Positions 10,981 to 21,725 of a stretch of 64,000 nucleotides of DNA are shown one piece after another (the first letter of the stretch is position 1; each line of letters opens with the position of its first letter). The position numbers were made by a program, and so were the translations under genes. Below the pieces are notes generated by a model. That model was given only the letters and a program-made list of their open reading frames with translations. It did no database searches and was not told the origin of the DNA. This stretch comes from Cristatella mucedo (lineage: Eukaryota; Bryozoa; Phylactolaemata; Cristatellidae): NCBI GenBank assembly GCA_009760855.2, contig WPIO01000019.1, forward strand, positions 1,481,001 through 1,545,000, in the 5' to 3' direction.

Positions 10981-12371
10981 CAAGTCCACTAAAATAGATT
11001 GCAGCGGCCCGGGCCAATACCGCAATCCACTGCATTCCACAGGAAAACTACAGAAATCTTGTGTGCAAAGTTCCTTTTCTGATTGCACTTCACAGTACAT
11101 TGATGTGACATTTGTACTCACAAAGTTTCACTGGCATAGGCACTAGCCTTCTCGTGCATCGTGCATCTTTCTCGTGCATATTTTCGAAATCGTAATCCCC
11201 AGATGAAAATCTTGTGGGTCTTTCCCCTAAAGGGAAAAAATAGCGGGTCTTGCCCCCAGATGAAAATCGTGACTTCGCCACTTAGCATCCAAGTCTTTCG
11301 TGCTTGCTTTAGCCCAAAACCGCTGAAGAGCTCATGGGTTATATATATTGAAGAAACTGCACGAGCTGCAAAGTGAAATACTCACAATCACACTTCCTTT
11401 AGACGACAGCTTGTGATAGTAAACCGTGTTTGAGAATACCGCGGCCCGGTCAATGATAGCTACGATTATTTATCCTTAGCAATCTTAGCGAAGGAAAAAT
11501 GCGTTAATATGGCCTATAATACCGAAACTATTTTTTTAATTAAACTGGCGCTTTTGCGAGGAAAAAGCAGCTGCTCGCGGCTTGTTAAGCTGTGCGGACA
11601 ATAAAAGAGGCAACGTGATGGCCCACTTCAGGTGGCTTCCGGTCACATCTACTCAAGGTTAAAAATAGGCCCCAACGAAAATTTCTTTATTATGAGCACG
11701 ATTGCTCTGGTAAAATAAGGAACCTGCAACTGTAAAGATCTTGAAATCAACTGCTCAATCGTTTCGAGAAGCTTTGGTGTGGTCTCTTTTTTCAGCTTCG
11801 GTGCGGGGAAAACCGACACTGAAAATTTCAAATCCCGGAATATCTTGTGGTCCTGGCTGCACGGCTCTTAAAAACGCATTGGAAATCATTCCATCGAGGT
11901 GTTTGTGTATCGTCAGAAGTGCACCCATGCAGGATTTTACACCATTAAGTACTGGCTTTATTTAAATCAATGCTTTTATAAATAAGCCGACTTTTCAAGA
12001 TCACATTACCGCATGCGCAATAGTAAGGCTTGGACTTACGAAAGAAGCTCGCGACGATAAGCGCAGACGCGACGCCGTGTATTTTTAAGCATCTAATGTT
12101 CCAATCATCGGTCGCAAACTCAGCCTAGCGGGACGCCAATCGAATGGCGTCAGGTTACAGTTACCGGGTCGAAAGTTTCGCCTAACCAAGATCCAGGCTT
12201 CGTAGATTTAAAAGCCTCACAATTAGAGGGATATGCACCACGAGAATGTATTTAGAATGTATTCATCGCTCCGTCTCAGCTTGTACCGTACCGGTAGTAA
12301 GCAGTCGCCAACCGCGGACCGGCGGCCGGTAGGTAAAGGCCATCTATCCCATAAGGCGTCCGGACTTCCGC
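10981..12371. other. Intergenic upstream of RPL34
   Basis: No exon, RNA gene or mobile element is recognised. Short frames do not exceed 75 codons. An A/T-rich stretch (11461-11740) passes into sequence with scattered CpG near 12000-12370, next to the RPL34 start. Confidence 0.5.
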
Positions 12372-12398
12372 TAGTCCCTTTCCTCTGGCATCGTCAAG
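12372..12398 (+). promoter_or_regulatory. RPL34 5'TOP start region and 5'UTR exon
   Basis: TAGTCCCTTTCCTCTGGCAT (12373-12392) is a pyrimidine tract of the 5'TOP/TCT-initiator kind found at animal ribosomal protein gene starts. The short exon ends CGTCAAG with donor GTAATA at 12399. The next acceptor, TTTTTTCAG, ends at 12549, eight bases before the RPL34 ATG. The exact transcription start within the tract is inferred. Confidence 0.65.
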
Positions 12399-12557
12399 GT
12401 AATATGGCGGCTCCCTAATGCAGCGTTAGGCGGAATTCCAAAATCTGATTCCATCGTGTGTCTATGGCATCCTTTGTCGTACATTTTGCTGTCAGCAGAA
12501 AGTATACGGTATTGCGGAAGACGTGAGCATGCTTTCCTGCTTTTTTCAGCCTAGATA

Positions 12558-14471
12558 ATGGCTCAACGTTTAACCTTCCGGCGTCGACTGTGCTACAATA
12601 CCAACTCGGCGGCACGAAAAGTGTACGTAATCGCAGTGCCTTTGCCACTGACCTAGGAGCCGCTCAACACGCAGTTTTCGCTTAAACTGTGGCGTGGCGG
12701 GTTGCAGCTTTAGTTAGGCTGCCTCTATTCATATTCGTGCTGGTTGTATGCATTACGCCGGTGCCCGTATTAAGGATCCCTGAACTGGCCGCACTGTTCT
12801 GCTTCGTGTATCTCCTCACTCGTAAAGAGACTAAAGACATGCCCATAATGCAGACACTGGCTGCGTTAGGCGCCATGGCCCCTGAACTTGTGTGAAGTTC
12901 GCGTGCAAGTCTTAAGCGATATTAGATCGCTAGACCTGCTGTCATACCACGCTGGCTGGCGCTTCATTGACCAAGGGAAGCACAAGTGAGTTGTTGATCG
13001 ATCGCAGGTACTCGCGATGAGTCAAGTACCCCGATGCCCCCATTTCTATCGCTAGCTAGCTTAGGCCAAGAGCACAGTGACTGTATTCTGACATCTTAAT
13101 TTTGTTTGTGTTTTGTTAGTGAACGGTGTGCTGCTTGAGTACTTATTGCTTCTTAGTTGGTGCAAGTGTGCTGAAAGGTATGTCCCACCAATTACCTTCA
13201 GCAGCATGCATACCATCGCAGCTTTCATGTGCTTGAGCCCATACTGTTTAGAGAATTCCGGGCAAACGTTTGCATGTACTCGTTATACTGAGGCAGTTGT
13301 GCTTTTACCAGTGCAACCGTTGCAACTCAAGTCCTATTACTGGAGTGCACCATTCCTTATGCAAGTTTACCTACAAATCTCGTGGCGTGTACGACAATAT
13401 GCATATTGTTAATTGCTACATACTTTGTTCATGTCTCATAGTAATTTGCATTTTGAATGTGAGTCGATCGTAAGCAACAATGAATTAGTTTGCAATGGAT
13501 CTGCTTGCAGGTCCAAGACTCCAGGCGGCCGCCTGGTTTACTTGTATAAAAAGAAAGCGGGAAGTGTTCCAAAATGCGGAGACTGCAAAGTGCTGCTGCA
13601 CGGAGTAAGTTTTATATGTACATTGCCAGTGCTGCGTTGAATTCGGTCAAGTTTGCTGCTTTTTTGAACCGCATGTGGGTACCTACCTGGATCGGCATAT
13701 ACTGCTGTATGATTTGGTCTCATGTATATGCATCGGTAGCTTCACAAAGCGACGAAGACCAAGTGGAAGTTTTCTTTAGCACACTCAAATTCTAATGGGC
13801 TTGTGATATGCATGTGATAGCCAGCAGACTTCATCTCGTGCAACAAAGAATGTAAGAAGCATAGCTGTGTCATGAGGGCAATTAAGGAAGTAAGTAGCAT
13901 GTAAGTAGCAGCTCACGTTGGCTGGAAAGTGTGCAGCAGTCGGTAGCAGGCAAGTAGATATCGTGTAGTAAGAATTGTGACTGAGTTCCACAATCTAGGT
14001 AGGACCTGAAGAGCAAAAGCTTTTGTCGCCAATGTTAGTGTTGGATTGAAAGCTAATTAATTGCACCAACTGGACCTGTAGGCCTGAAAAGGCTGAAACT
14101 GGTGCAGCAGTTAAGCTAGGAGTGAGTATGCTGTTTTATGCTTAGCGACATAAGATGAAGCAGCAATGCATAGCTTGTAGTTACAATAAGATTTGCTTGT
14201 AGATCAAGGCTGCTCGTCCTAAGCAACTTATGTCAATGTCAAAGCGGCTGAAGACAGTCACTCGGACATACGGTGGTTCTCAGTGCCACACCTGCGTAAG
14301 GACAAGGTCAGTATAAAGTATTACGAAATTTTTTCTTGCCTGTGTTTGCTATGGAAACCTTGCTGCATTGTTATGTCTTTTTTCAGGATAATTCGTGCTT
14401 TCCTCATTGAAGAACAGAAAATCGTTGTCCGAGTGCTGAAGGCTCAGCAGGCTGCTGAAGCTAAGAAGTGA
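12558..14471 (+). CDS. RPL34: 60S ribosomal protein L34 (eL34), 4 coding exons
   Basis: Structural component of the large cytosolic ribosomal subunit. Coding exons are 12558-12622, 13511-13604, 14203-14306 and 14387-14471, each with GT/AG borders (GTACGT, GTAAGT and GTCAGT donors), and join into 115 residues; the usual length is about 117. The start MAQRLTFRRRLCYNT is the conserved N-terminus, followed by SKTPGGRLVYLYKKK. Cysteines 44/47 (CGDC) and 81/84 (CHTC) form the four-Cys knuckle, and RTYGGSQCHTC matches the YGG..C..C block. The final exon RAFLIEEQKIVVRVLKAQ is nearly invariant in animals. A non-coding exon lies upstream (12372-12398). Introns are 888, 598 and 80 nt. No frameshift or stop disturbs the frame, so this is a functional intron-bearing gene, not a processed copy. 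Confidence 0.97.
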
Positions 14472-14476
14472 GCGTA

Positions 14477-14482
14477 AATAAA
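14477..14482 (+). terminator. RPL34 polyadenylation signal
   Basis: AATAAA begins six bases after the RPL34 stop codon, followed by a T/GT-rich stretch (TTCTTATTGTCC..TCTTTTTATTG). The very short 3'UTR is normal for a ribosomal protein gene. Confidence 0.9.
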
Positions 14483-14939
14483 CAAGTTCTTATTGTCCAA
14501 GTCTTTTTATTGCCAAAGTTATAGGATGGCTTAACTATAGACAAGATTTCATTGTGGAGTCATGTTGATGTGTAAATAGTCGCAGCTTCTGTCTTTACCG
14601 TGTCGCCAAGCTGAGCTGCGGCAGTGATGTAAACCTAGCCACCCCGACTATCAGGAAAGAAACTGGTACTGTCCAAGGAAATTACCAGCTACATTAGTTC
14701 TTGTCCATCTGGCTGCCGATAGCTGGGTTGCTAGTTAGTTGTGCATCTTAGCTACCACTCGATTGCATGTCAACCTGATAATGAGATTAAGCAGGCTTTA
14801 GTTATAGTCTGGATTTTTGTTCCTAGCTAGCTTTTAATTTTTCTGTGCTGAAGCCCCCATTCCCCGTTGGTAACCTTCATATAATTTTAGACCCATTCGT
14901 TGCCAGGCTTAGCACAGCCTGGACAGGTAGTGTAATTGC

Positions 14940-15055
14940 CAAGCTGGTTTGGCCCAGTGGTTAAGGTGCTCACCCCGATCAAGGTTTGCCGAGGTCGTGG
15001 GCTCGAGTCTTGTGGCATATGTGGTGCCTGAATAAAGATGGTGCTTAACAATTGA
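14940..15055 (+). mobile_element. SINE-L copy (tRNA head, LINE A-like tail)
   Basis: Head TTTGGCCCAGTGGTTAAGGTG (A-box region) and GTGGGCTCGAGTC (B-box region), then GGCATATGTGGTGCCTGAATA. The tail is degraded compared with 31040 and 41305. Confidence 0.75.
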
Positions 15056-16430
15056 GTCGTATTTATACATTTATAGTATTGCTAATCCTGGAGCTATACC
15101 GAGCATTCGTTCGGTGCCGTATAGTGGGCCAAATAGGCCGAGTTGTAGCTGTCGGACCAACTGGGCAGTGGTCAGTTACCTTAAAGAGTATTACATTTAC
15201 AAAATGGGTATTTTTGAATGCTAACGTAGCATTTGGTTAAGTTTAGCTAAGGGACTTTGTTTTAAACTTCTCAGGGATGTCTTAACGCAAAGTAGAGATA
15301 AGATTTGCACTAAGGATGAGATTTTGGGCGGTTTCTAAGCTTAACTATAGTTCTCGTGCTAACAGACTTGATCACCCGAGGTCTGTGGGACTTATGATAT
15401 ATGTGGAGAGATATAAATCGTAGCTCCTGATGTGAGGATGCTGTGCTCCGTCTGTCTAGGTAGGCTCGAGAGCTTAGCTCACGGTCCTGGCGAGGCTGGT
15501 AATCCCCTTGCAAGTTTTCAAGCTCTCGCAGCCTAACGACATAGCCACGAGGATGGAGAACAGTCATTCTAAGGGTGGGGCGCCTCTGTTCAGGGAGAGC
15601 TCTGCCGATCTTTCTCCAGTGATTAGTCTCGGCAAGCTCGGCCAAGTGCAGCAGTGGCAGGGGACTCTGCGAGCCAAAGCAGGACCTTCTCAGGCGTCAT
15701 GGAAAGAATGAAAGACCATTGCCTAAACAGCCAACTGGCTGGGTTTTTTGATCGCTCACGTGTTCGCCCGAGATCAATGAGGTCCAGTCGGAAGGAAGTC
15801 CGTGTCGTAGGTGGCGCCGACGGATATTGGTATTTCATCAGCTCTTCCTTGCTGCCACGGAATGAGAAAAACAGCTGCACAAACCAGAGGTGGTGGCCGA
15901 GAAGGGCATGATCTTAAATATCGCCGAGTTGACGATTTCGCTGGCCTCCCATCGGAGATTCGCCGGCGCAGTCTGAAGAAAATGACTGATGCGTTTCGGT
16001 ACTTGAGGCGATGAGGGTACTCCCTGTTTCGCTACTTTAGGCCTTTTAAAGCGAGTTCTACAGACGTCAGCGTTATGTAATTCCGCGGGTGAGACTGCTG
16101 CGTGCGTCCATATTCGGCGTCCCAGCAGTGGGAACGCACTCAAATACCCGCCTGTTCCACTTGAATATTAATTAGTTACACGTCTTACGTTTACAACGTG
16201 AGAGCCGCTATAGTTTCCAAAATGGCACCGTTAATTACGTGGTTTTTTACTTCCGTGGACGGAAACCTCAATTAGGAATATGACTTCTTAATTAGCAAAG
16301 GTAATTAGAAGACTACTTCTTAATTAACAAAGGTAATTGAAAGACTTCAAAGGTAGTGGATTCTCTGGAAGCATGCTGGCAGAGCTTCACTGGCCGCCGA
16401 ATGGTAGCGCAAATAAAAATTTCGACATTC
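15056..16430. other. Unassigned sequence
   Basis: No domain is recognised. A minus-strand frame of 111 codons (15645-15310) and overlapping frames at 15623-16143 have no recognisable product. A short imperfect duplication, TTCTTAATTA(G/A)CAAAGGTAAT, occurs at about 16287 and 16318. Confidence 0.4.
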
Positions 16431-16435
16431 AGACA

Positions 16436-16549
16436 TCGTCCCCTGGGTAGGACATTCCCCCCCCGGTTATGTGGTTTAGGGTTTAACGTTTAGGGTTTAG
16501 GCTTTAGCGTTTTGGGTTTAGAGTTTAGGGCGGGCTGCCCCATAACTCG

Positions 16550-16615
<66 letters not shown>

Positions 16616-16745
16616 CATTTCCCCCGGTAGGACATTTCCCCCTATGTTGACGAATGTATAACTAAGAATATATATGTATATAAGTTATACACTCCGGGTC
16701 CACCGGGGGGGGGGGGAATGTCCAGGGGGAAATGTGCTACAACCG
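16436..16745. mobile_element. MITE-like element with G/C-tract inverted ends
   Basis: The left arm CCCTGGGTAGGACATTCCCC (from 16441) is the inverse of the right arm GGGGAATGTCC..AGGGG (about 16708-16730), with homopolymer C and G runs inside each arm. Between them are degenerate GTTTAGG heptamers (16475-16530), a TA microsatellite (16552-16612) bracketed by CGCCC and GGGC, and an extra GGTAGGACATTTCCCCC. No coding capacity. Target-site duplication was not identified. Confidence 0.5.
16552..16612. repeat. (TA)n microsatellite
   Basis: About 30 TA units inside the MITE-like element, flanked by short complementary bases (GCCC..GGGC), so the whole tract can fold into a long hairpin. Confidence 0.95.
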
Positions 16746-17094
16746 GGAGCTAACAGATTTCATCTCGCGAAAAAAAAATTGACAAACATAGCTGAGTCAG
16801 GAGAGCAGTGGATTAGTGAGTCGTCTTAGTCAGCCACAGTTAAATCTGGGGGTTCATTATGATCTAATGAGTCAAACTCTCCGTTAAATTATTCCATTCC
16901 TTGTACATAAATAGACAGACGAAGAGTGCAAATAATTACATTTCGTTAAATGTTCACTCTTAGGATTATGTATTGCGTTTACATTATGTGCTGCATTTAC
17001 TAGGCTGCAACTTTGCCAGTATTTAGTTGGTTGTCGGTAAACCTATCTGGTGCACTAACAATACTCTACCGAACAGCTGGTCAATTATTTGCAT

Positions 17095-17310
17095 TCGGAC
17101 AGTCCCTTCTCGCCGACCTGCACTGGCTCCCAATCGAGCAGCGTATCGACTTCAAGGTTTTTGTCACTTACTTTTAGGTGCCTTCATTCTCTGGCTCCAG
17201 CCTGGCTATCATAACTAATCCCTTGCCAGGCGAAGAATCGTACAGCCCACTGTTCTGACTCGAATCGCTTAGCCGTGCCACGCATAAAACCTGAAAACCG
17301 TTGGAGACCG
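17095..17310 (+). mobile_element. LINE family A fragment (RT C-terminal region)
   Basis: CTCGCCGACCTGCACTGGCT, then GACTTCAAGGTTTTTGTCAC and TTCATTCTCTGGCTCCAGCC, match the segment of LINE A encoding LADLHWLPV and FRSLHS at 27285-27380. Frameshifted, with neither RT core nor tail. Confidence 0.75.
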
Positions 17311-17379
17311 TACGTGAATGAATGTGGGCAAAAAGGGATAGGGCAGATAGGTAGCTAGCATGCATATGTAGCTGCAATA

Positions 17380-18180
17380 TTAGCACTCGCAGTTGAAATC
17401 GTAATTGCCTTTCGGGGCCTGCCTTTGGTAAGCGACTGGCATGCATAAATAAACATAATCTGCCCGTGATTCTTCCTGTGGGCCTACCATTTTGTCACTG
17501 CACATTAAAATAAGTTGGTGGCGCGTTTGTAGGTTCCGTACACTCAATGCAGATTCGCTACCCGGCACTGACGAATCACTTTCGCAAAAAGAGCTCTTAA
17601 GCTTGGCGGTCAGTGGAGCGGGCTCACTAGCTAGGTGGTTTTCGCTCGTCATTTCGTGGACCGGCGAGTTTTCTTTCCCAGCAATGGGTTGGGAAAACAA
17701 AAGCGAGCAAAGAGAGCAGAATTCGAGTGTACCTATTGGAGACAACACGCGAGGGAAACGAGCAACAGAGGACCGTGCCACTCAGTGCCAACTTCCCGTA
17801 CGACAACTGTACAATGGAAAGAGAGTACAAGAGCCTGGAGCTTCGTTCTGTCCAAGCTCAGCGAGCGCCTCAATTATGGCAAAGGCAAAAACAGAAAGAG
17901 ACCGAATCTACGAGTCTAGCAGTTCGCGACCAAAGTCACGTGACACAGAGTCCATGCCCGACGATTGGCCGTGCTCACCATCTAGACTGGGCTCGCCGCA
18001 AGGTCCGCGGACACTCGGGCGGGGGGGGGGCCGCATTTGGAATGCAACACTGAAAAGACCCGCGATTTTTCAAAGGCATAAGCTAGTGCAATATAATTCA
18101 TTTCTATTGAGCCCTAGGATAACTTACTCTCTACGGAGATGCTTTACCTCCGCCGATCCCACGACCTAGGCTGCTAACGG
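17380..18180. other. GC-richer island with open frames, possible unrecognised promoter or exon
   Basis: Open frames run in two plus-strand phases (17492-18169 and 17727-18053) with no recognisable domain. The block contains the E-box palindrome GTCACGTGAC (17936-17945), an inverted CCAAT (GATTGG, about 17963) and a G tract at 18019-18028. Coding status undecided. Confidence 0.25.
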
Positions 18181-18344
18181 CGAGCGCCACACCCCAAGGC
18201 CAAATCGGGACCGCATGGTAGCCACCGTATGCTGTAGTCGGAATTGATAAATGACTATGGAGTGATACGTATTGACGCAGCACTACTACGATTGACCACT
18301 ATACTATGGTTATGCATAGCACTACCACGGGGTGGCTTCCTTAT

Positions 18345-18700
18345 ACCTAGCTGAGCTGCTGCACCGGTTTCAGCCCCCTCGTAGCCTCAGGTCCTCTATA
18401 GAAGATAAATTAACTAAAATTAATTAATTGCTCCATTCCTCCGACTACAGACCGTTGGCTACAGAGGCTTTTGCTCTGCAAATCCTTGACTGTTCTGCTC
18501 TCCTGCTGCCGACTGTGACACATCCTTTCCAGCTGCCATGAGCTGCTACTTGAATACTACTAACTACCTTTACCGTTCTCCTCACTCGGTTTTGCTTTTC
18601 CCTTTCTCTCAGCTGGGTGAGTTCAGTCTGCTGGCTACCGCATGCGTAACGGATGCCGCTTGGGTTCGCTTGAGTTCGCCGTGGAAAACTCTCGTGCACA
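18345..18700 (+). mobile_element. LINE family B 3' fragment
   Basis: GCTGAGCTGCTGCACC.GTTTCAGCC, then CTCAGGTCCT, align with 21279-21680, as do CTACCGCATGCGTA and GAAAACTCTC near 18635-18690. Diverged by small insertions and lacking the terminal repeat. Confidence 0.7.
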
Positions 18701-19069
18701 TGAAACTGGAGTGCTAATATTATATTTACGAGACAGCTGTAGCCACTGTGCTCAGGTGGAGGTAAATCGTAAACCTTAAACCGTTTCCCATGCTGAAACA
18801 ATTTGTTACATCATTTAAGGTCCAAATGTAGCATGTGCATAGAAATTTACTTGACAAGCATAAATATATGTGTTGGTGGTTACCTCAGGTGTATACGCTA
18901 CGGATTTGAAGCGGCAGACCGAAAATTGTCCTTCACTTTTATATTCTAGGACGTCGGTATTTCTTGTTCTTCAAATGTCAAACGTGCGATCGCCAGGATT
19001 GAGCTAGCATGGCTGGCTTCACAAAATTCTAACGCATCGTTAGTCTCCTGTTCAGCGTCTATAATATAG

Positions 19070-19070
<1 letters not shown>

Positions 19071-19153
<83 letters not shown>
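19071..19153. repeat. Compound (TA)n(GA)n microsatellite
   Basis: About 29 TA units pass directly into about 12 GA units. Confidence 0.95.
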
Positions 19154-19620
19154 TCAATACGAGATTCAATGCTATGCATCTCAAGCCTGCACGGGGCAAA
19201 TCTTTCGGGTCTCTTGATGGGAACGTCGTGGGACTTTTTGACTGGTTTTGGTAGCAAACCAGATCTCTGCCAACTTTCAGACTATTTTAGCAGCTTGCCT
19301 CGTAAGCATGCGTGTGACAGGATCTTCGACCGGAAGCAGCTTTGAATCGAAAACCAATGTTTCACTATAGGATATAATACGTTCTATATTACTGCAAAAA
19401 AGCAGAAAGAATTCGAAGACACTCCGTCATTCGAAGAAAAGGAACTAGTATGCCAGAACACAATTTACTCCACGAAAATCTTAAAGCAAAAAAGAGTTCG
19501 TGCATCGTGCATTGCTTTATCCTTGCACTAGCAATGAGATAAAGACAAACTGCTTTAACTTATTCTTCGGGTAATCTGGTGGCTCTTCGATGACAGAGAA
19601 AATTGGATGCACGAAACAGA

Positions 19621-19750
19621 TACCGCTGGCTACCGAATGCGTACCGAAAGCCGCTTCGGCTGTGAGTGCGCTATGCAAAACTCTCCTGCGTAACACCCTC
19701 ATAGTCTTTATGGCTTTGTGGAGTTACAAACGAAGATACATTACATTAGA
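19621..19750 (+). mobile_element. LINE family B 3' tail
   Basis: GCTGGCTACCGAATGCGTAC, then AAAGCCGC, TGTGAGTGCGCTATGCAAAA, GTCTTTATGGCTTTGTGGAG and a TACATTACATTA end. The same block closes the LINE B copies at 21590-21720, 36103-36235 and 40600-40720. An AC microsatellite follows directly. Confidence 0.85.
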
Positions 19751-19756
19751 CACACG

Positions 19757-19802
<46 letters not shown>
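19750..19802. repeat. (AC)n microsatellite
   Basis: About 24 CA units directly after a LINE B tail, probably expanded from that tail. Confidence 0.95.
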
Positions 19803-19803
<1 letters not shown>

Positions 19804-20374
19804 AATAAAAAAATGTGTTGCTTCCGCTGCTGCCGGTAAGGTTCGCATAGCATGGGTACTCCATAAAATGATGAGAACTACCTATCAATTTTAAAATAAT
19901 GCACCCAAATGCTTTCGCTGAAATAGAGTGTGAAAAGTGTCGTTGGCATGGGCATCTTGAAAATAACCCGCGATTCTAAAAGGAAAAATGCAATGTGGCA
20001 ATCTTCGGCTGACTCATCCAATGCAACGATTGTTCTCCTTTCGCTATTGCTTTGGAGCCAAAAGAAAAGATGTGATATAGCTAATACAATGTTTTAAATA
20101 TTCAGACCCGGATGGCTTGCAGGGCTAAGAACGAAAACCGCGTATTCATTTAGAAGGATACGAACCTGTAACCTTGTTTACTCTGTCTAATGCCTTGATT
20201 ATGCAGCTGCCTTAATGAAGCTACCGGTTAAATCCCTCTTAGCATTACGGCGAAACCACGACGCATGACAGGATCCCTAAATGACATACCCGGATGTACA
20301 CCTAGCTTGCATTCGAGGCAAGTGTGATGGCATCAGCACATACGCAGCAATGATGACCGGAATGTCAATGCCCT

Positions 20375-21725
20375 AATGCTGCTAGTGATCAATCAGCTTC
20401 CTTAAACACTGTTGATTACGATATCCTACTTGAACGTTTGAGAACAACGACCGGTCTGGCAGACGAGGCACTAGCGTTGGTTTAAATCGTATTTGTTCGA
20501 TTGTGTTCAGTCCGTGTCGTCAGGGGGGGGGGTCAGGTCTTATCCACCAGATCAGTCACCTGCAGAATCCCTCAAGGGTCCGTCATCGGTCCTTTGAAGA
20601 TGTTCTCCATTTATACTCAACCTCTCGGAAAAGTGATTCAGGCCCATGGAATACGAAATCACTTTTATGCTGACGATAGTCAACTGTATTTGTCATTTAA
20701 ACCGTAGGAATCTGCTGCAGTGACTGATAAACTGAATGCTTGCCATGCCGACATTTTATCCTGGATGTCGGCACATTAAGCTAAACGATAATAAAACTGA
20801 ACAGCTGCTCGTAGGACACCCTAAGCGTGTGGCTAGACTAGAAAACTTGGCTCTTCTAATAGGTGATGCTGTTGTGCGACCATCGTCATCTGCTCAGAAT
20901 ATAGGTGTCGTCTTCGACAGCTGCCTACATTTTGAAAGCTTTGTTTAGAAGACTGCTTCCACAGCTAGCCACCGCGTCCGATCCCAATCTAAGATTAGAA
21001 ACCACCTTCAATGATGGCTTGCAAAACATGTATCTTGCTCATCAGTTCTGCCTCGGCTCTAGATTATTATAATTCCCCTTTGGCCGTGCTACCGAAAAAA
21101 TCCACTGGGCCATGTGCAGCTAGCTATGAATATGGTTGCAAGGCTAGTTTGCAAACCCCAGAGATTCGACCACGTGTCTCCTGTGCTAAAAGGACTAGGG
21201 TGGCTGCCGGTTGATCAACGGATACAGAGCAAAGTTCTTGCGCTGACCCACAAGGCCAGCCACGGCTTGGCTCCTCCACACATAGCTGAACTGCTGCACC
21301 AGTTTCAGCCTCCTCGTGCCCTCAGGTCCTGTATGGACAATAAATTAACTGTTCCATTCCTTTCCTCGGCTTAAAGACTGCTGACGACAGAAGCTTGAGC
21401 TCTGCATTCCCTAGACTGTGGAACTCACTCCACGATTCCTTCGAAACAATAACTACTCTCGTGCTGCCGACTATGGCACATTTTCCCCAGCCGTCCTAAT
21501 CCGCTAATTCCATGCTACTCGCTACCTCAACTCTGTCCTGACTCAGCTATGCTTCTCACTTTCTCTTTGCTGCGTGAGATGAAGTCTGTTGGCTACCGAA
21601 TGCCTATCGAAAGCCGCTTAGGCTGTGAGTGGGCTATGCAAAACATCTGTCCTGCATAACACTCACACATTCTTTGTGGCTTTGTGGTTACAGACGGAGA
21701 TACGTTACATTACATTCATTGTTGC
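20375..21725 (+). mobile_element. LINE family B, reverse transcriptase to 3' tail (5'-truncated pseudogene)
   Basis: A non-LTR retrotransposon of CR1/L2 type. In order on the plus strand, in shifting frames: LLITISYL-like start, ALAWFKSYL-like region (~20470), GSVIGP (~20580), the catalytic box FYADDSQLYLSF (~20663-20698), KLNDNKTEQLLVG (~20775-20815), SSSAQNIGVVFDS (20885-20925), MNMVARLVCKPQRFDHVSPV (21126-21185), LGWLPVDQRIQSKVLAL (21199-21250) and HGLAPPHIAELL. The 3' end is the GCTACCGAATG..GGAGATACGTTACATTACATT block. In-frame stops (20706, 20946) and frameshifts make it dead. There is no endonuclease region, so the copy is 5'-truncated. Confidence 0.88.

Noticed and set aside
16475-16530. 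Plant-type telomere repeats (TTTAGGG)
   Set aside because: Only a few degenerate units inside a MITE-like element; surrounding genes are animal.
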